Below, piece by piece: positions 1 to 10,890 of a stretch of 64,000 bases of DNA. Source of the DNA: Elusimicrobia bacterium GWD2_63_28 (lineage in GTDB: Bacteria; Elusimicrobiota; Elusimicrobia; Elusimicrobiales; UBA9959). The stretch lies in contig MGUI01000046.1 of the NCBI GenBank assembly GCA_001799895.1, positions 24,098-88,097 on the forward strand, read 5' to 3'. Made by a program: the position numbers and the translations under genes. Numbering within the stretch: position 1 is the first letter of the stretch; every line of letters starts with the position of its first letter. The notes under the pieces are model-generated. The model was not told the DNA's origin. It made no database searches and was given only the letters and a program-made list of their open reading frames with translations.

Positions 1-122
1 GCCACGCCTCCTCCGACGGCGGTGGAATTGACGTTGAGTATGGTTTTCCCCCTGAGGCGCGCCGAGATGACCTTCAGCTCTTCTATCGCGGCGGCCCCGG
101 CCGCGGCGGAGTATTCTTCCAT
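1..122 (-). CDS. treT: TreT-like trehalose glycosyltransferase, N-terminal fragment (cut by window edge)
   Basis: Only the first 40 codons are inside the window; the gene continues past the left edge. The peptide starts MEEYSAAAGAAAIEELKVI and contains the run LNVNSTAVGGGVA (about residues 28-40). That run matches the start of family-4 glycosyltransferases of the TreT type (trehalose synthase using a nucleoside-diphosphate glucose and glucose), where a 'VNST..GGGVA' strand forms the first nucleotide-binding loop. The ATG lies one base after the TAA of the DUF5752 gene, so the two are probably co-translated. It is the last visible gene of an operon that also holds otsA and otsB. Other GT4 synthases, such as sucrose-phosphate-synthase relatives, cannot be excluded from so short a piece. 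Confidence 0.62.
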   Translation of the reverse strand, partial: MEEYSAAAGAAAIEELKVISARLRGKTILNVNSTAVGGGV

Positions 123-123
123 C

Positions 124-798
124 TTAGGCATTGGCGCCCTCCCCGAGACGCTTCTCTATGATCCGGATAATGCGGGCCCTGAGCCCTTCCAGGGTGTAGG
201 AGTAGGGGTCCAGGCGCGAGATCTCCCGGCCTACCTGTTCGTCGCCGAACTCTTTTCTGAACCAGTGGGAGAAGTCGTCCACGCCGTAAGGCGGGCGCAG
301 GCGCGCCTCGAAGACGTGCAGGTAAAGGCTCGACGGGCTGACGTCCCGGAGGCAGTCCTCGAACGACGGGTAATCCACTGCCTCGCAGGCGGTGGGCAGG
401 GAGAACCGTATGGCGCGCATGAAGTGGAACTCCCGCCCCGGGGCCACCGTGCGCTGGGGGGCCGGGTTTTCCGCGAGATGGCGCTCTATCATCCCGACGA
501 AGGCGTCCTTTATGTCGGAGAGCGAGTTGTAGCGGACGATGTCTATCGAAGTCAGTTCCTCTCCCAGCCGGTCGGCCTGCACGGTGTTGGTCACCCAGTA
601 GGCGAAGTCGTTGGCGCCCTCGGGCACCAGGTGGTGGAACTGCTTTATGAAGCGGTGCGTGTGGTAGTAGATAACGGCGTCGTCGGCCCGCTTTATCCCT
701 TCCAGCAGTTCCGCTATGGTAAAGGCTTTCCTGCCGGTAACTTCAGGCAGCGTTACCCTGCTGCGGAACCTGAAAGGTTCCCTGGCTTTTACCGTCAT
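124..798 (-). CDS. DUF5752 family protein
   Basis: A 224-residue soluble protein with no signal peptide or membrane segment. The N-terminal part (FRFRSRVTLPEVTGRKA, residues 9-25) and the middle block with YYHTHRF, NDFAYWVT and LHVFEARLRPPYGVDDFS look like the DUF5752 family, which is often found beside trehalose/TreT genes. No biochemical function is established for the family, and the His/Tyr-rich HTHRFIKQFHH stretch is only suggestive of a ligand or metal site. The start codon overlaps the stop of the upstream histidine kinase (ATGA), and the TreT-like gene follows after one base. The context points to a role in trehalose or glucan metabolism or its control. The family assignment is from recall of motifs and was not searched. 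Confidence 0.6.
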   Translation of the reverse strand: MTVKAREPFRFRSRVTLPEVTGRKAFTIAELLEGIKRADDAVIYYHTHRFIKQFHHLVPEGANDFAYWVTNTVQADRLGEELTSIDIVRYNSLSDIKDAFVGMIERHLAENPAPQRTVAPGREFHFMRAIRFSLPTACEAVDYPSFEDCLRDVSPSSLYLHVFEARLRPPYGVDDFSHWFRKEFGDEQVGREISRLDPYSYTLEGLRARIIRIIEKRLGEGANA

Positions 799-2219
799 TT
801 AGTCCCCTTTGCGCGTTTGCCCCCCCGGTCCGACGGGCAATACACGGGCACTACGAAGCGTATCTCGGTGCCTTTTCCGGCCTCCGATCTAACGTCGAGA
901 AAGGCGGAATGGCGGTCCGCGGCCATCTTGCAGAAGGCCAGTCCCAGCCCCAGATTCTTGCTGCTGCGCGACATGGTGCTGTACTTCTTGAATATTTCCT
1001 GCCGGAAACTGTCGGGGATGCCTTCCCCCTCGTCGCTGACGTAGATGGCGGCGCGGTCGGCGTCGTGCAGCCTGGCGCCCAGCTTTATGGCGCCTCCCTC
1101 CGGCGTGTATTGTATGGCGTTGAGGACCAGGTTGCCGATCACCCTGCGTATCAGGTCCGTATCCCCGAAGATCCAGCAGCCGGCCAGTTCAGGCCCTACT
1201 TCATATTCCCAGCGCTTGCCCGCGGCGGCCACGGAGGCGGCGTTCTCCGGAGCGCACTCTTTGAGGAAAGACTCCAGGTTTATCCTTTCGCGCTCGGGCT
1301 GGTACTGGGGGTTATTGAGCTTGGCCGTGTTGAGCACGTCCGTTATCATGGTCGTGAGCATGGCCAGCGACGTCCTGGCGATCTTCGTGAGGCCTTCCAC
1401 CTGTTTTTTATCGTAGAGCTTCCTGTCCTCGTCGGAAAGCAGCAGGTCCATGGAGGCCTTGAGGGCCGTTACGGGCTGCTTGAGGTCATGCACCGTCATC
1501 TCGAAAAAGTCGTTCTTGAGGATCTCGGATTCCCGCCGCTTCCCCTCCTCCTCCCGCAGCCTGCCGTGCAGGGTCTTGAGGGTGCGGGCGATGCCCCCGG
1601 TGTCGCTGCCTAGCGCTCCCGAAGGCAGTTCCGGGAGTTTTTCGGATTCAATGTTCTCGGCTATGCCCGACAGCCAGGTGAGTTCCCGGCCCAGCTTTAT
1701 GGAAAGCAGCCAGGCGGCAAAGGTTATGAAAGCCGTGAAGGTAACGCCTATCAGGGTGGCCCTCCAGGCCAGGTTGGCCATGGCTTCGTCCACGCCACTG
1801 GTCGAGACGCCCAGCTGCAGGTAGCCGACCACCTCACCCTTGGAAATTATTTCCCGCCCCGTGTCGAAGACGTCGTCGACCGGGTGGAAAACGTCGGAGT
1901 CCCGCGTCTTTTCCACAAGTTTCAGGCCGGGCTCCGCCATGCGGTAAATCAGGCGGCCCTGGGCGTCGGAAACTTTCAGGTAGGCTATGTTCTTGAAATG
2001 GTCGAAGCTCTTCAGAACTTCTTTCAGCCTGGAGATATTCCCGGTTTCCAGGTAGTGAGAGGAAAGTTCCGTTATGAATTCCGTGAGGTAATCGGTCCTG
2101 TCCTGGGTGCGCTCAAGCATGGTCCGCCTGAATCCCAGCGTCCTGTCCGCTATCATCACCAGCGAAAAAACAAGGCTGAGCGCCGAAAGGGAGATGAGGA
2201 ATTTTACGCGCAGTTTCAT
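795..2219 (-). CDS. Membrane sensor histidine kinase of the trehalose operon
   Basis: A 474-residue kinase with two membrane segments (about 7-25 and 153-176) enclosing an extracytoplasmic region of about 125 residues. A linker/HAMP-like region and a HisKA domain follow, with the phospho-acceptor in TVHDLKQPV (His244). The GHKL ATPase domain has NLVLNAIQYTPEGG (N box), DEGEGIPD (G1) and GLGLAFCKMA (G2). Residues 55-68 (HYLETGNISRLKEV) line up without a gap with residues 55-68 of the membrane-anchored OtsA in the same operon (HNLETGNTPRLQKV), so the two proteins seem to share a sensor fold. The start overlaps the otsB stop and the end overlaps the DUF5752 start. No response regulator lies beside it, so its partner is unknown. 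Confidence 0.88.
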   Translation of the reverse strand: MKLRVKFLISLSALSLVFSLVMIADRTLGFRRTMLERTQDRTDYLTEFITELSSHYLETGNISRLKEVLKSFDHFKNIAYLKVSDAQGRLIYRMAEPGLKLVEKTRDSDVFHPVDDVFDTGREIISKGEVVGYLQLGVSTSGVDEAMANLAWRATLIGVTFTAFITFAAWLLSIKLGRELTWLSGIAENIESEKLPELPSGALGSDTGGIARTLKTLHGRLREEEGKRRESEILKNDFFEMTVHDLKQPVTALKASMDLLLSDEDRKLYDKKQVEGLTKIARTSLAMLTTMITDVLNTAKLNNPQYQPERERINLESFLKECAPENAASVAAAGKRWEYEVGPELAGCWIFGDTDLIRRVIGNLVLNAIQYTPEGGAIKLGARLHDADRAAIYVSDEGEGIPDSFRQEIFKKYSTMSRSSKNLGLGLAFCKMAADRHSAFLDVRSEAGKGTEIRFVVPVYCPSDRGGKRAKGTK

Positions 2220-2992
2220 TCGTGCCTCCTGGATGCGGCAATGAACCTGAGCAGGCGCAGCACTTCCGCCTGTTTTTCAATAAAGAACTGAGCCTTCGAC
2301 GCCGACCTGCGCCCGACCCGCACGGTTATCCCTCTCCGGGCGAACTCCCGGAACATATCTTCGTCGGTAAGGTCGTCCCCGACCGCCAGCGCCAGCGTGG
2401 CCCCCAGCTCCTTTGCCAGGCGGCCCGCGGCGGTGCCTTTGTGGGAGGCCCCCCGCGGCAGGACCTCGAAGACCTTGTGCCCGCGGCGCCAGGCCAGCCC
2501 CGGCTCCCCCGGGGAGCGCAGGGCCTTCATCCGGCTGAAGAACCCATTTTTGTACTGGGGCTTAAGGGCGCGGTAATGCACGCTGGCGGAGAAGGTCTTG
2601 TCCTCCACCAGCACCCCGGTCCCCTCCGGGAATCTCTCGCGCAGGTCGGCCGCGAGCGCCCGCACTAGCCGCCGGGCCCGGGCCGCTTCGGCGTCCCGCC
2701 AGCTGAAGCCCGGGCCGCTTATCTCGATTCCATGGTTGCCGCCGTAGTACAGGTTTTTCAGTCCCGCCAGTCTTCTGACGTTTTTAAGCTCCCGCCCGCT
2801 CAGTATGAAGACTGAAACCCCCGGGGACGCCGCAAGCTCGACGAGGGCGGCCCGGAATTCAGGCTTCAGGCGGGCCTGGCGCGGCGTTTCCGCCAGGGCG
2901 GCCAGCGTCCCGTCGAAGTCCAGCGTGACGAGCAGCCTGCCTCCGGCCAGGCGGCCGGCGAGCTCCGCCGAGTTTTTCCAGAACGGCTTCAT
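2216..2992 (-). CDS. otsB: Trehalose-6-phosphate phosphatase
   Basis: A 258-residue HAD-superfamily phosphatase that removes phosphate from trehalose 6-phosphate to give trehalose. The catalytic DxD motif is in LDFDGTLAAL (about residues 23-32), the cap-domain signature is YYGGNHGIEI, and the C-terminal metal-binding motif is VGDDLTDEDMF. Length is normal for bacterial OtsB. It sits one base after the otsA stop codon and its own stop overlaps the start of the histidine kinase, so synthase, phosphatase and sensor form one transcription unit. Nothing unusual is seen in the active site. Confidence 0.95.
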   Translation of the reverse strand: MKPFWKNSAELAGRLAGGRLLVTLDFDGTLAALAETPRQARLKPEFRAALVELAASPGVSVFILSGRELKNVRRLAGLKNLYYGGNHGIEISGPGFSWRDAEAARARRLVRALAADLRERFPEGTGVLVEDKTFSASVHYRALKPQYKNGFFSRMKALRSPGEPGLAWRRGHKVFEVLPRGASHKGTAAGRLAKELGATLALAVGDDLTDEDMFREFARRGITVRVGRRSASKAQFFIEKQAEVLRLLRFIAASRRHE

Positions 2993-2993
2993 C

Positions 2994-5237
<2,244 letters not shown>

Positions 5238-5271
5238 ATTGTCTCCGTCTGCTGCCCTGGCTGCGGGCGGG

Positions 5272-6294
5272 TTATCTGCCGAACTGGTAGGAAACGAAAA
5301 GGGTGGCCGCGTAAAGACTGGCCAGTATAAGCGACGCGGCGCTCAGGCGCTTCATGTGGTGGGTGCTCTCTATGGCGAGTGCCCCGAGCGCTATTACCTG
5401 CATTATCACCGCCAGGCCCGCCATCACCAGGGCGGACATGGCGTCGGCGGTGCCGGCGCCGGTGAAGAGCCTGTTGCCGGCGATCAGGCTGGCCCCGGCC
5501 AGCACCACCAGCACGAAAGCGTTGGCGCCCAGAACGTTGCCCACGGCCAGGTCGTATTCGCGCTGGCGGGCGCAGGCGAGGGCGTTGGTGATTTCCGGCA
5601 GGCTGGTCACTATCCCCAGCATGGTGGCCCCCGCGAAAGTGGCCGCCAGCCCGTAATGGTCGCTGAGCCTGTGTACCGAGCTGCCCAGCGCCATCGCCGC
5701 GAACACTATGATGGCGGCCGCCGCGCCGTAGGCCGCCAGGATGCCCCACATGGGGAACTTGGAAAAGACGGTAGGAACCACCATCCCCTTGTCGAAAGAC
5801 TGCCTGGCCATGCGGAAAAGTATGAACTGCCCCACTCCGTAGAGCGCAATGATGCCCAGGGGCGCCGCCAGAATGATCTCCGGGTTGTGGGGGATAAGGC
5901 CCCTGTCCTGCGCCACGCCCAGCGCCAGCCCCGCCATGAGTATCCCCAGCAGGGCCGTTCCCAGCAGGCCGGTCGAGAGGTGGCTCTTCGAGAGTTTTCC
6001 GCCGTAGAGCGGGTCCGGGTCGGCGAGGTCCACCAGCACCAGTATGAAAAGGTTGAAGACTACGCTGCCCAGGATGCCGCCGAGGGCGAGCCCGTAGGCG
6101 CCCTCCAGGGTGACCGTCACCGTGGTGACCAGTTCCGGCAGCGTGGTGGCGAAGGAGAGCAGTACCGCGCCGGCCCAGGCCCGGCCGAGGCCTAGCCGCT
6201 CGCCCAGTTCGCCGCTGATGCGGCCTATGGCTACGCCTGCGCCTATCACGAAAAGCGCCGAGACGGAAAAAATTATCCAGTCGTTCACAGGCAT
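5272..6294 (-). CDS. Sodium/calcium exchanger family transporter (CaCA superfamily)
   Basis: A polytopic inner-membrane protein of 340 residues with the two inverted alpha repeats of cation/Ca2+ antiporters. The first has SFATTLPELVTTV followed by GGILGSVVFN; the second has GIVTSLPEITNALA followed by GNVLGANAFV. The acidic residue in each TxPE motif is the expected ion ligand. The ATG at 6294 was chosen because MPVNDWIIF leads straight into the first membrane helix and a G-rich box lies 7 nt upstream. An in-frame ATG at 6375 with a good GGAGG box would add 27 basic residues, but it would place a terminator-like hairpin inside the coding region. The otsA start lies 34 nt downstream of this gene, so the exchanger may lead the trehalose operon. 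Ion specificity cannot be read from the sequence. Confidence 0.85.
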   Translation of the reverse strand: MPVNDWIIFSVSALFVIGAGVAIGRISGELGERLGLGRAWAGAVLLSFATTLPELVTTVTVTLEGAYGLALGGILGSVVFNLFILVLVDLADPDPLYGGKLSKSHLSTGLLGTALLGILMAGLALGVAQDRGLIPHNPEIILAAPLGIIALYGVGQFILFRMARQSFDKGMVVPTVFSKFPMWGILAAYGAAAAIIVFAAMALGSSVHRLSDHYGLAATFAGATMLGIVTSLPEITNALACARQREYDLAVGNVLGANAFVLVVLAGASLIAGNRLFTGAGTADAMSALVMAGLAVIMQVIALGALAIESTHHMKRLSAASLILASLYAATLFVSYQFGR

Positions 6295-6328
6295 CTTTAT
6301 CCCCCCGGCCAGGCGGCGTCGCTGCGGC

Positions 6329-6442
6329 AAATAAGAAACCGCCTTCCGGTATAACCGGAATGGCGGCCCGACCATTCCAAACCTCCGGGACTGCTCCCGG
6401 ACCCATTAGAATTATTCTATCACAGTGACGGGAGGGTGTCTA
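6329..6442 (-). promoter_or_regulatory. Promoter and structured leader with terminator-like hairpin upstream of the exchanger
   Basis: On the minus strand a -35 box TAGACA (6442-6437), a 17-nt spacer and a -10 box TAGAAT (6419-6414) make a strong sigma-70-type promoter, with transcription starting near 6406. The leader of about 110 nt contains a small perfect hairpin (CCGGGA/TCCCGG). It also has a long hairpin between 6366 and 6339 (CCGCC plus TTCCGGT pairing with ACCGGAA plus GGCGG), followed by the U-rich run TTTCTTATTT. An upstream AATGG can pair with the CCATT inside the long hairpin, giving a possible competing structure. This looks like an attenuator or an unrecognised riboswitch controlling the transporter. 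No known riboswitch class was recognised. Confidence 0.55.
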
Positions 6443-7723
6443 CTGTTGTTTTGAGGCTTTTCTGTCGCGCGCCAGGCGGTCCAGGACGAAAGCTTTCAGG
6501 TCGCCCTTGTGGGGGCGCAGCAGGGCTTCCGTGAGCCGCAGGTCCGGGCTGACGCGGGCCTTGCTTCCGCCGGGGAGCGCATAATGTTCGGCCGCGACCG
6601 TATAGCGGATGCCGCTGTTGCCCAGTTTGAATTCTTCGGGCGCGCCGAAATGGTCCGGCGCGCCGCCGGTCTCCTCTCCTAGTATATCTCCCGCCTTCAA
6701 TTCTTTGAGGCGTGAGGCTAAAACGGCGCCGGCTCCCGCCGTGCCCGGCCCGATAAGGATCGTAATGCGGCCGAAGGAACCGGGCAGGCTGGAGAGCAGG
6801 TAGTCCGCCATGCGGGGGTCGCCGGAGGAACTGTCGCGCAGGTCCAGCACCAGGTCTTCTATGCCCTGTTCACGCAGCTCTCCAAAAAAGCGGCCGTACG
6901 TCTTTCTCGCGGAGCGCGACCAGGGCAGGGGCCCGACGTGCAGCCAGGCCAGCTTCTTCTGCGAGTAGGTCATCGTTTTGGGCTGGTAGGGCGCGCCCGC
7001 GAAGCGGCGGAAGCCTCCGGCCGTGACCAGTTCCACTTCTTTCGAACGCAACAGCCCGGCGGGAGTTCTATACTTTACCAGCGCCAGCGGCCTGGCGGCA
7101 AGCAGCCCGGAGAAGTCCCACCAGAAATCCTGGTCTCTGCAGAAGACGTACCGGCGGTGCGCGGCGGTTTCGCCGGCTATCAGGCCAAGGGCCGGCTTTA
7201 TGAACTCGATGAGCGGCAGGCCGTTGACCTCGAGAAGTTCCGCGCCGGCCATGGAGGGATCCAGCGTGCTGCCGACGGTAAACCTGCCATAAATATATTC
7301 CACCCTGAAAGGAGGGAATTTAAGTTCCGGGTCTTTCCACTTGCGGCGGGGCTGCCAGAGCACCCGCGTGCTGGCGTCTTCGAATTGCGCCGCGCTGCGG
7401 TAAAGGATGTAGGCCAGGTGCGGCACCTGCAGGCGGCCCAGTTCGTCCAGGCGGGCCACGGCCTGGGCCAGGGCGGAGCTTTTCAGCACCGCGTACTGCT
7501 GCGCCGTCAGGCCGGCGAAGGGAGCAGGGTGCGTCTTTTCTACTTTAGCGAAGAACTCGGTTATGTCGGAGCCGGCTTCTTTTTTCGTGAGCCGCTCTTT
7601 CTGGAGATGCGGGGAGTTGACCAGCGCCCGCCCGCCCAGAAAAACCAGCGCGCAGAAAATCAGCACCGCCGTTATGTCCCTGGCGGCGGCCAGCCTGCGT
7701 GCCGTTGTCGCGGAGAGTGTCAT
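6440..7723 (-). CDS. S41-peptidase-like paralogue lacking catalytic residues
   Basis: A 427-residue protein with one N-terminal membrane segment (about 17-32), so probably anchored with the bulk outside the cytoplasm. It is a diverged copy of the adjacent S41-type protein: the blocks HLAYILYRSAA, EETGGAPDHFGAPEEF and SPDLRLTEALL correspond in order. Where the neighbour has FSSATDFA, this one has TAGAGAVLA, so the nucleophile serine is replaced. Where the neighbour has NGGGD it has SSSGD, and DGHTS has become EDAST. It is therefore probably not a peptidase, but perhaps a binding partner or pseudo-enzyme. The start codon directly follows the stop of the neighbour, so the pair is co-translated. 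The family assignment rests on comparison with the neighbour. Confidence 0.7.
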   Translation of the reverse strand: MTLSATTARRLAAARDITAVLIFCALVFLGGRALVNSPHLQKERLTKKEAGSDITEFFAKVEKTHPAPFAGLTAQQYAVLKSSALAQAVARLDELGRLQVPHLAYILYRSAAQFEDASTRVLWQPRRKWKDPELKFPPFRVEYIYGRFTVGSTLDPSMAGAELLEVNGLPLIEFIKPALGLIAGETAAHRRYVFCRDQDFWWDFSGLLAARPLALVKYRTPAGLLRSKEVELVTAGGFRRFAGAPYQPKTMTYSQKKLAWLHVGPLPWSRSARKTYGRFFGELREQGIEDLVLDLRDSSSGDPRMADYLLSSLPGSFGRITILIGPGTAGAGAVLASRLKELKAGDILGEETGGAPDHFGAPEEFKLGNSGIRYTVAAEHYALPGGSKARVSPDLRLTEALLRPHKGDLKAFVLDRLARDRKASKQQ

Positions 7724-9244
7724 TTATTTTACGGTGACCGAGTCCATGGATCGCTTCTTGAGTATCCCCAGCAATACCGCCCGGCGTGTATCGCCCCGGT
7801 ATTTCTTTAACAGGCCGGCGGTCAGCGGGATATCCGGCATGACCCCGCGGATATTGTCCCCGGGGCGGGGTTTGGGGCCGAAGAACTGTTTGTCCGAGAC
7901 GGTGAACGGGATGCGGCTGCGAGGCAGGGTCAGCGGGATGGATTCCCCGAAGCAGACCGGGACGCCGCCGGTCTCCCAGCCGATTATCTTGCCAAGCCCG
8001 TAATCGCGGAAAACCGTAGCGAAGTCGGTGGCCGAGGAGAAAGTGGTGCCGGAGACCAGCAGGTAGGTCTTGCCGCTGAAATAGTCGGCAGCGCGCGGAT
8101 GGCTGACCGCGGTGTTAGTGGAATCCAGCACCTCTCCGACGCGGGACTCGACATGGCTGGTATCCAGGCCGAGCCAGCCCAGGATGCGCAGTCCTTCTTT
8201 TGAGATCTTCCAGCGCGTCCTGCTGAAGCTTATGAACGGTTTGTCGGTCAGGTGTGTGAGGATGAAATCCCCGATCCTGGTGTCCCCGCCGCCATTGTCG
8301 GCTATATCGATGACCAGTTCCTGTACGCCGGCTTTCTTGATGGCGGCGAAGACCGCGGAGATGCGCTCTTTCTCCGCTTCGCTGTACTGGAAGCTCGGGT
8401 AGTAGAACCAGGCTGTCTTCTCTTTCGTGTACAGCGTCAGCGGGGCCGCGCCAGCCGCGCCGCGGCCTGAGTAGGTCTTGCCCAGTTGCCTGAATTCCGC
8501 GTGACTTAGCAGCGGCAGCTGTATGTCCTCCCTCTTGCCGTCCTGGCCTTCGGTGGTAAGCGTAAGCTTGTCCAAGCCTGAGAGGAGGCCTGAGATGTCC
8601 CACCAGAAAGCTTCGTTCGTCGTAAAGCGCAGGCAGGCGTAATTGCCGGTTTCAGCCGACTGTCTTTCGAGTATCGGCCCCAGGAACTCGCGGACGGGGA
8701 CCGAATTAATAGCCGTGAGGCGCCTGCCGTTCAGATCGTGGCCAAAGGAAGCGATGCGGAATTCACCGTTGACGCAACCGAGCGTTACGGGCGGATATAT
8801 CTTTTTTTTAAAGTCGTCGGAGGGACTGCGCCGCCATTGGACGCTCGTATGGCCGTCCTTCAGCCCTGCCGCGGCCTTGTACAGCAGGTAGGCGAGGTCG
8901 CTGACCTGGACTTTGCCGTCCTTAACCGGAAGCGTTTGCGCTTCTTTCATGGCGTTCTCTTTCAGCGCGGCATAGGCCAACGGGCCGATATTGCCCGAAG
9001 GTTCGGGGTGCACGCGCTCCAGAGAGGTGAAGAAGGTCCTCATATCCTCGACGGCCTCAGCCGGGGATACTGTCTTGTGATATTCCTGGTTATAGCGGGC
9101 TACGAGAGCGCCGGACCACATCAGCAGTTGCAGCCGGCTCGGCTGGACCTTGAAATAAACGAAGGTGGCGGCGGCCCCGGCCAGCAGCAGCAGTATGGCC
9201 GCGAGAAGCCCCGCTATGCGCAGCAGGCTTTTTAATATTTTCAT
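7724..9244 (-). CDS. S41 family peptidase-like protein, membrane anchored
   Basis: About 506 residues with an N-terminal membrane anchor (roughly 8-28), then a region with LAYLLYKAAAGLKDGHTSV and a C-terminal core with the S41 (tail-specific protease-like) pattern. That core has VIDIADNGGGD, then SGTTFSSATDFA with the probable nucleophile Ser404, then GWETGGVPVCFGES. In S41 enzymes this serine cleaves C-terminal tails or periplasmic substrates. The ATG at 9244 was chosen over an adjacent GTG at 9247; neither has a strong ribosome site, and both follow the pgi stop within a few bases. It lies between pgi and its degenerate paralogue. The substrate is unknown. Confidence 0.75.
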   Translation of the reverse strand: MKILKSLLRIAGLLAAILLLLAGAAATFVYFKVQPSRLQLLMWSGALVARYNQEYHKTVSPAEAVEDMRTFFTSLERVHPEPSGNIGPLAYAALKENAMKEAQTLPVKDGKVQVSDLAYLLYKAAAGLKDGHTSVQWRRSPSDDFKKKIYPPVTLGCVNGEFRIASFGHDLNGRRLTAINSVPVREFLGPILERQSAETGNYACLRFTTNEAFWWDISGLLSGLDKLTLTTEGQDGKREDIQLPLLSHAEFRQLGKTYSGRGAAGAAPLTLYTKEKTAWFYYPSFQYSEAEKERISAVFAAIKKAGVQELVIDIADNGGGDTRIGDFILTHLTDKPFISFSRTRWKISKEGLRILGWLGLDTSHVESRVGEVLDSTNTAVSHPRAADYFSGKTYLLVSGTTFSSATDFATVFRDYGLGKIIGWETGGVPVCFGESIPLTLPRSRIPFTVSDKQFFGPKPRPGDNIRGVMPDIPLTAGLLKKYRGDTRRAVLLGILKKRSMDSVTVK

Positions 9245-9247
9245 CAC

Positions 9248-10879
9248 TTAATGCCTGTGTTGCCGGTACCTGCGGATCAGGGCATTGGTGGAGGAATCGT
9301 GGTTCAGCTCCGGTTCAGCCGCGGCTTCCAGCTCCGGCGCTATGCGGCCGGCGAGGACCTTGCCCAGCTCCACCCCCCACTGGTCGAAGGGGCCGATCTG
9401 CCAGATCATGCCCTGGGTGAAGACTGAATGCTCGTAGAGCGCCACCAGCCGGCCCAGCGCGGCCGGGGTCAGTTCGTCGAGCAGCATGGTGGTGGAGGGG
9501 CGGTTGCCCTCGAAAGTCTTATGGGGTATCAGCCAGTCCTTCACGCCTTCCGCCTTCAGCTCGGCGGCAGTCTTGCCGAAGGCCAGCGCCTCCGCCTGCG
9601 CGAAGACATTGGCCATCAGCAAATCGTGATGGCGGCCCAGCTTGTGGCGGGTTTTGGCGAAGGCGATAAAGTCGCAGGGGATCAGCTTGGTGCCCTGGTG
9701 TATCAGCTGGTAGAAAGAATGCTGGCCATTGGTGCCGGGCTCACCCCAGTAGATCTGGCTGGTCTGGTAATCCACGTCGCGGCCGTCGGTGGTGACGCGC
9801 TTGCCATTGCTCTCCATCGTCATCTGCTGCAGGTAGGCCGGGAAGCGCTTTAAATACTGCTCATAGGGCAGCACGGCTATGGCCTGCGCGTTGAAGAAAT
9901 TGTTGTACCAGATCCCGAGCAGGCCCATCAGGGCCGGCAAATTGCGCTCGAAAGGGGCGGTGCGGTAATGCTCGTCCATCTCGTGCGCGCCGTCGAGCAT
10001 CTCCTGGAAATGTTTCGGGCCTATCGCTATCATCGTCGAGAGGCCGATGGCCGAAAACATGGAGTAGCGTCCCCCCACCCAGTCCCAGAAACCGAACATG
10101 TTCTCGGTGTCTATGCCGAATTCGGAAACCCTGGCGGCGTTGGTGGAGACGGCGACGAAATGCTTCGCGATGGCCGCTTTGTCCTTGAGCGCCTTCAGCG
10201 CCCAGTCGCGGGCGGTCTCGGCGTTGGTCATGGTCTCCTGCGTGGTGAAGGTCTTGGAGGCGACGATGAAAAGTGTCTCGGCGGGGTCCAGGTCTGTCAC
10301 GGCTTCGGCGAAGTCCGTGCCGTCGACGTTGGACACGAACCGGAAGGTGAGGCCGCGGTGTGAATAACTCTTGAGGGCCTCGTAGGCCATGACCGGGCCC
10401 AGGTCGGAGCCGCCGATGCCGATGTTGACGATATTCCTGATAGGCTTGCCGGTATAGCCTTTCCAATGCTCGCCCCGCACTTTCTCGGCGAAGCCGGCCA
10501 TCTTTTCAAGCACGGCGTGCACGTGAGGCACTACATTCTCACCGTCCACCACGATCGTGGCGTTCTTCGGCGCGCGCAGGGCGGTGTGCAGCACGGCCCT
10601 GCCTTCGGTCACGTTGATCTTCTCGCCCGTGAACATGTCCTCTATCTTCTCGCGCAGGCCGGCTGATTCGGCGAGGTCGGCGAGCAGCCCGATGGTCTCC
10701 TCGGTGACGCGGTGCTTGGAGTAGTCGAAATAGATGCCGGCGGCTTCCAGCGCAAGCTTCTCGCCTCGCGCCGGGTCGGCGGCGAACAGGCCGCGCAGGT
10801 GGAGCTTGCTCACTTTCTCGTAATGGGCCTCCAGCGCTTGCCACGCGGGCAGGCTTTTGAGCGGAGTATTGTCGGCCAT
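9248..10879 (-). CDS. pgi: Glucose-6-phosphate isomerase
   Basis: A 543-residue enzyme interconverting glucose 6-phosphate and fructose 6-phosphate in glycolysis and gluconeogenesis. It is full length for the long (E. coli-like) Pgi family. Clear signatures are [32 protein letters not shown], and the catalytic-glutamate region [19 protein letters not shown]. An AAAGGA box precedes the ATG. It follows etfA by 11 nt and precedes the S41 genes by a few bases, so it appears to be in a long mixed operon. Glucose 6-phosphate is also the acceptor for OtsA encoded further along the same strand. Confidence 0.97.
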   Translation of the reverse strand: MADNTPLKSLPAWQALEAHYEKVSKLHLRGLFAADPARGEKLALEAAGIYFDYSKHRVTEETIGLLADLAESAGLREKIEDMFTGEKINVTEGRAVLHTALRAPKNATIVVDGENVVPHVHAVLEKMAGFAEKVRGEHWKGYTGKPIRNIVNIGIGGSDLGPVMAYEALKSYSHRGLTFRFVSNVDGTDFAEAVTDLDPAETLFIVASKTFTTQETMTNAETARDWALKALKDKAAIAKHFVAVSTNAARVSEFGIDTENMFGFWDWVGGRYSMFSAIGLSTMIAIGPKHFQEMLDGAHEMDEHYRTAPFERNLPALMGLLGIWYNNFFNAQAIAVLPYEQYLKRFPAYLQQMTMESNGKRVTTDGRDVDYQTSQIYWGEPGTNGQHSFYQLIHQGTKLIPCDFIAFAKTRHKLGRHHDLLMANVFAQAEALAFGKTAAELKAEGVKDWLIPHKTFEGNRPSTTMLLDELTPAALGRLVALYEHSVFTQGMIWQIGPFDQWGVELGKVLAGRIAPELEAAAEPELNHDSSTNALIRRYRQHRH

Positions 10880-10890
10880 ATGGTTATCCT

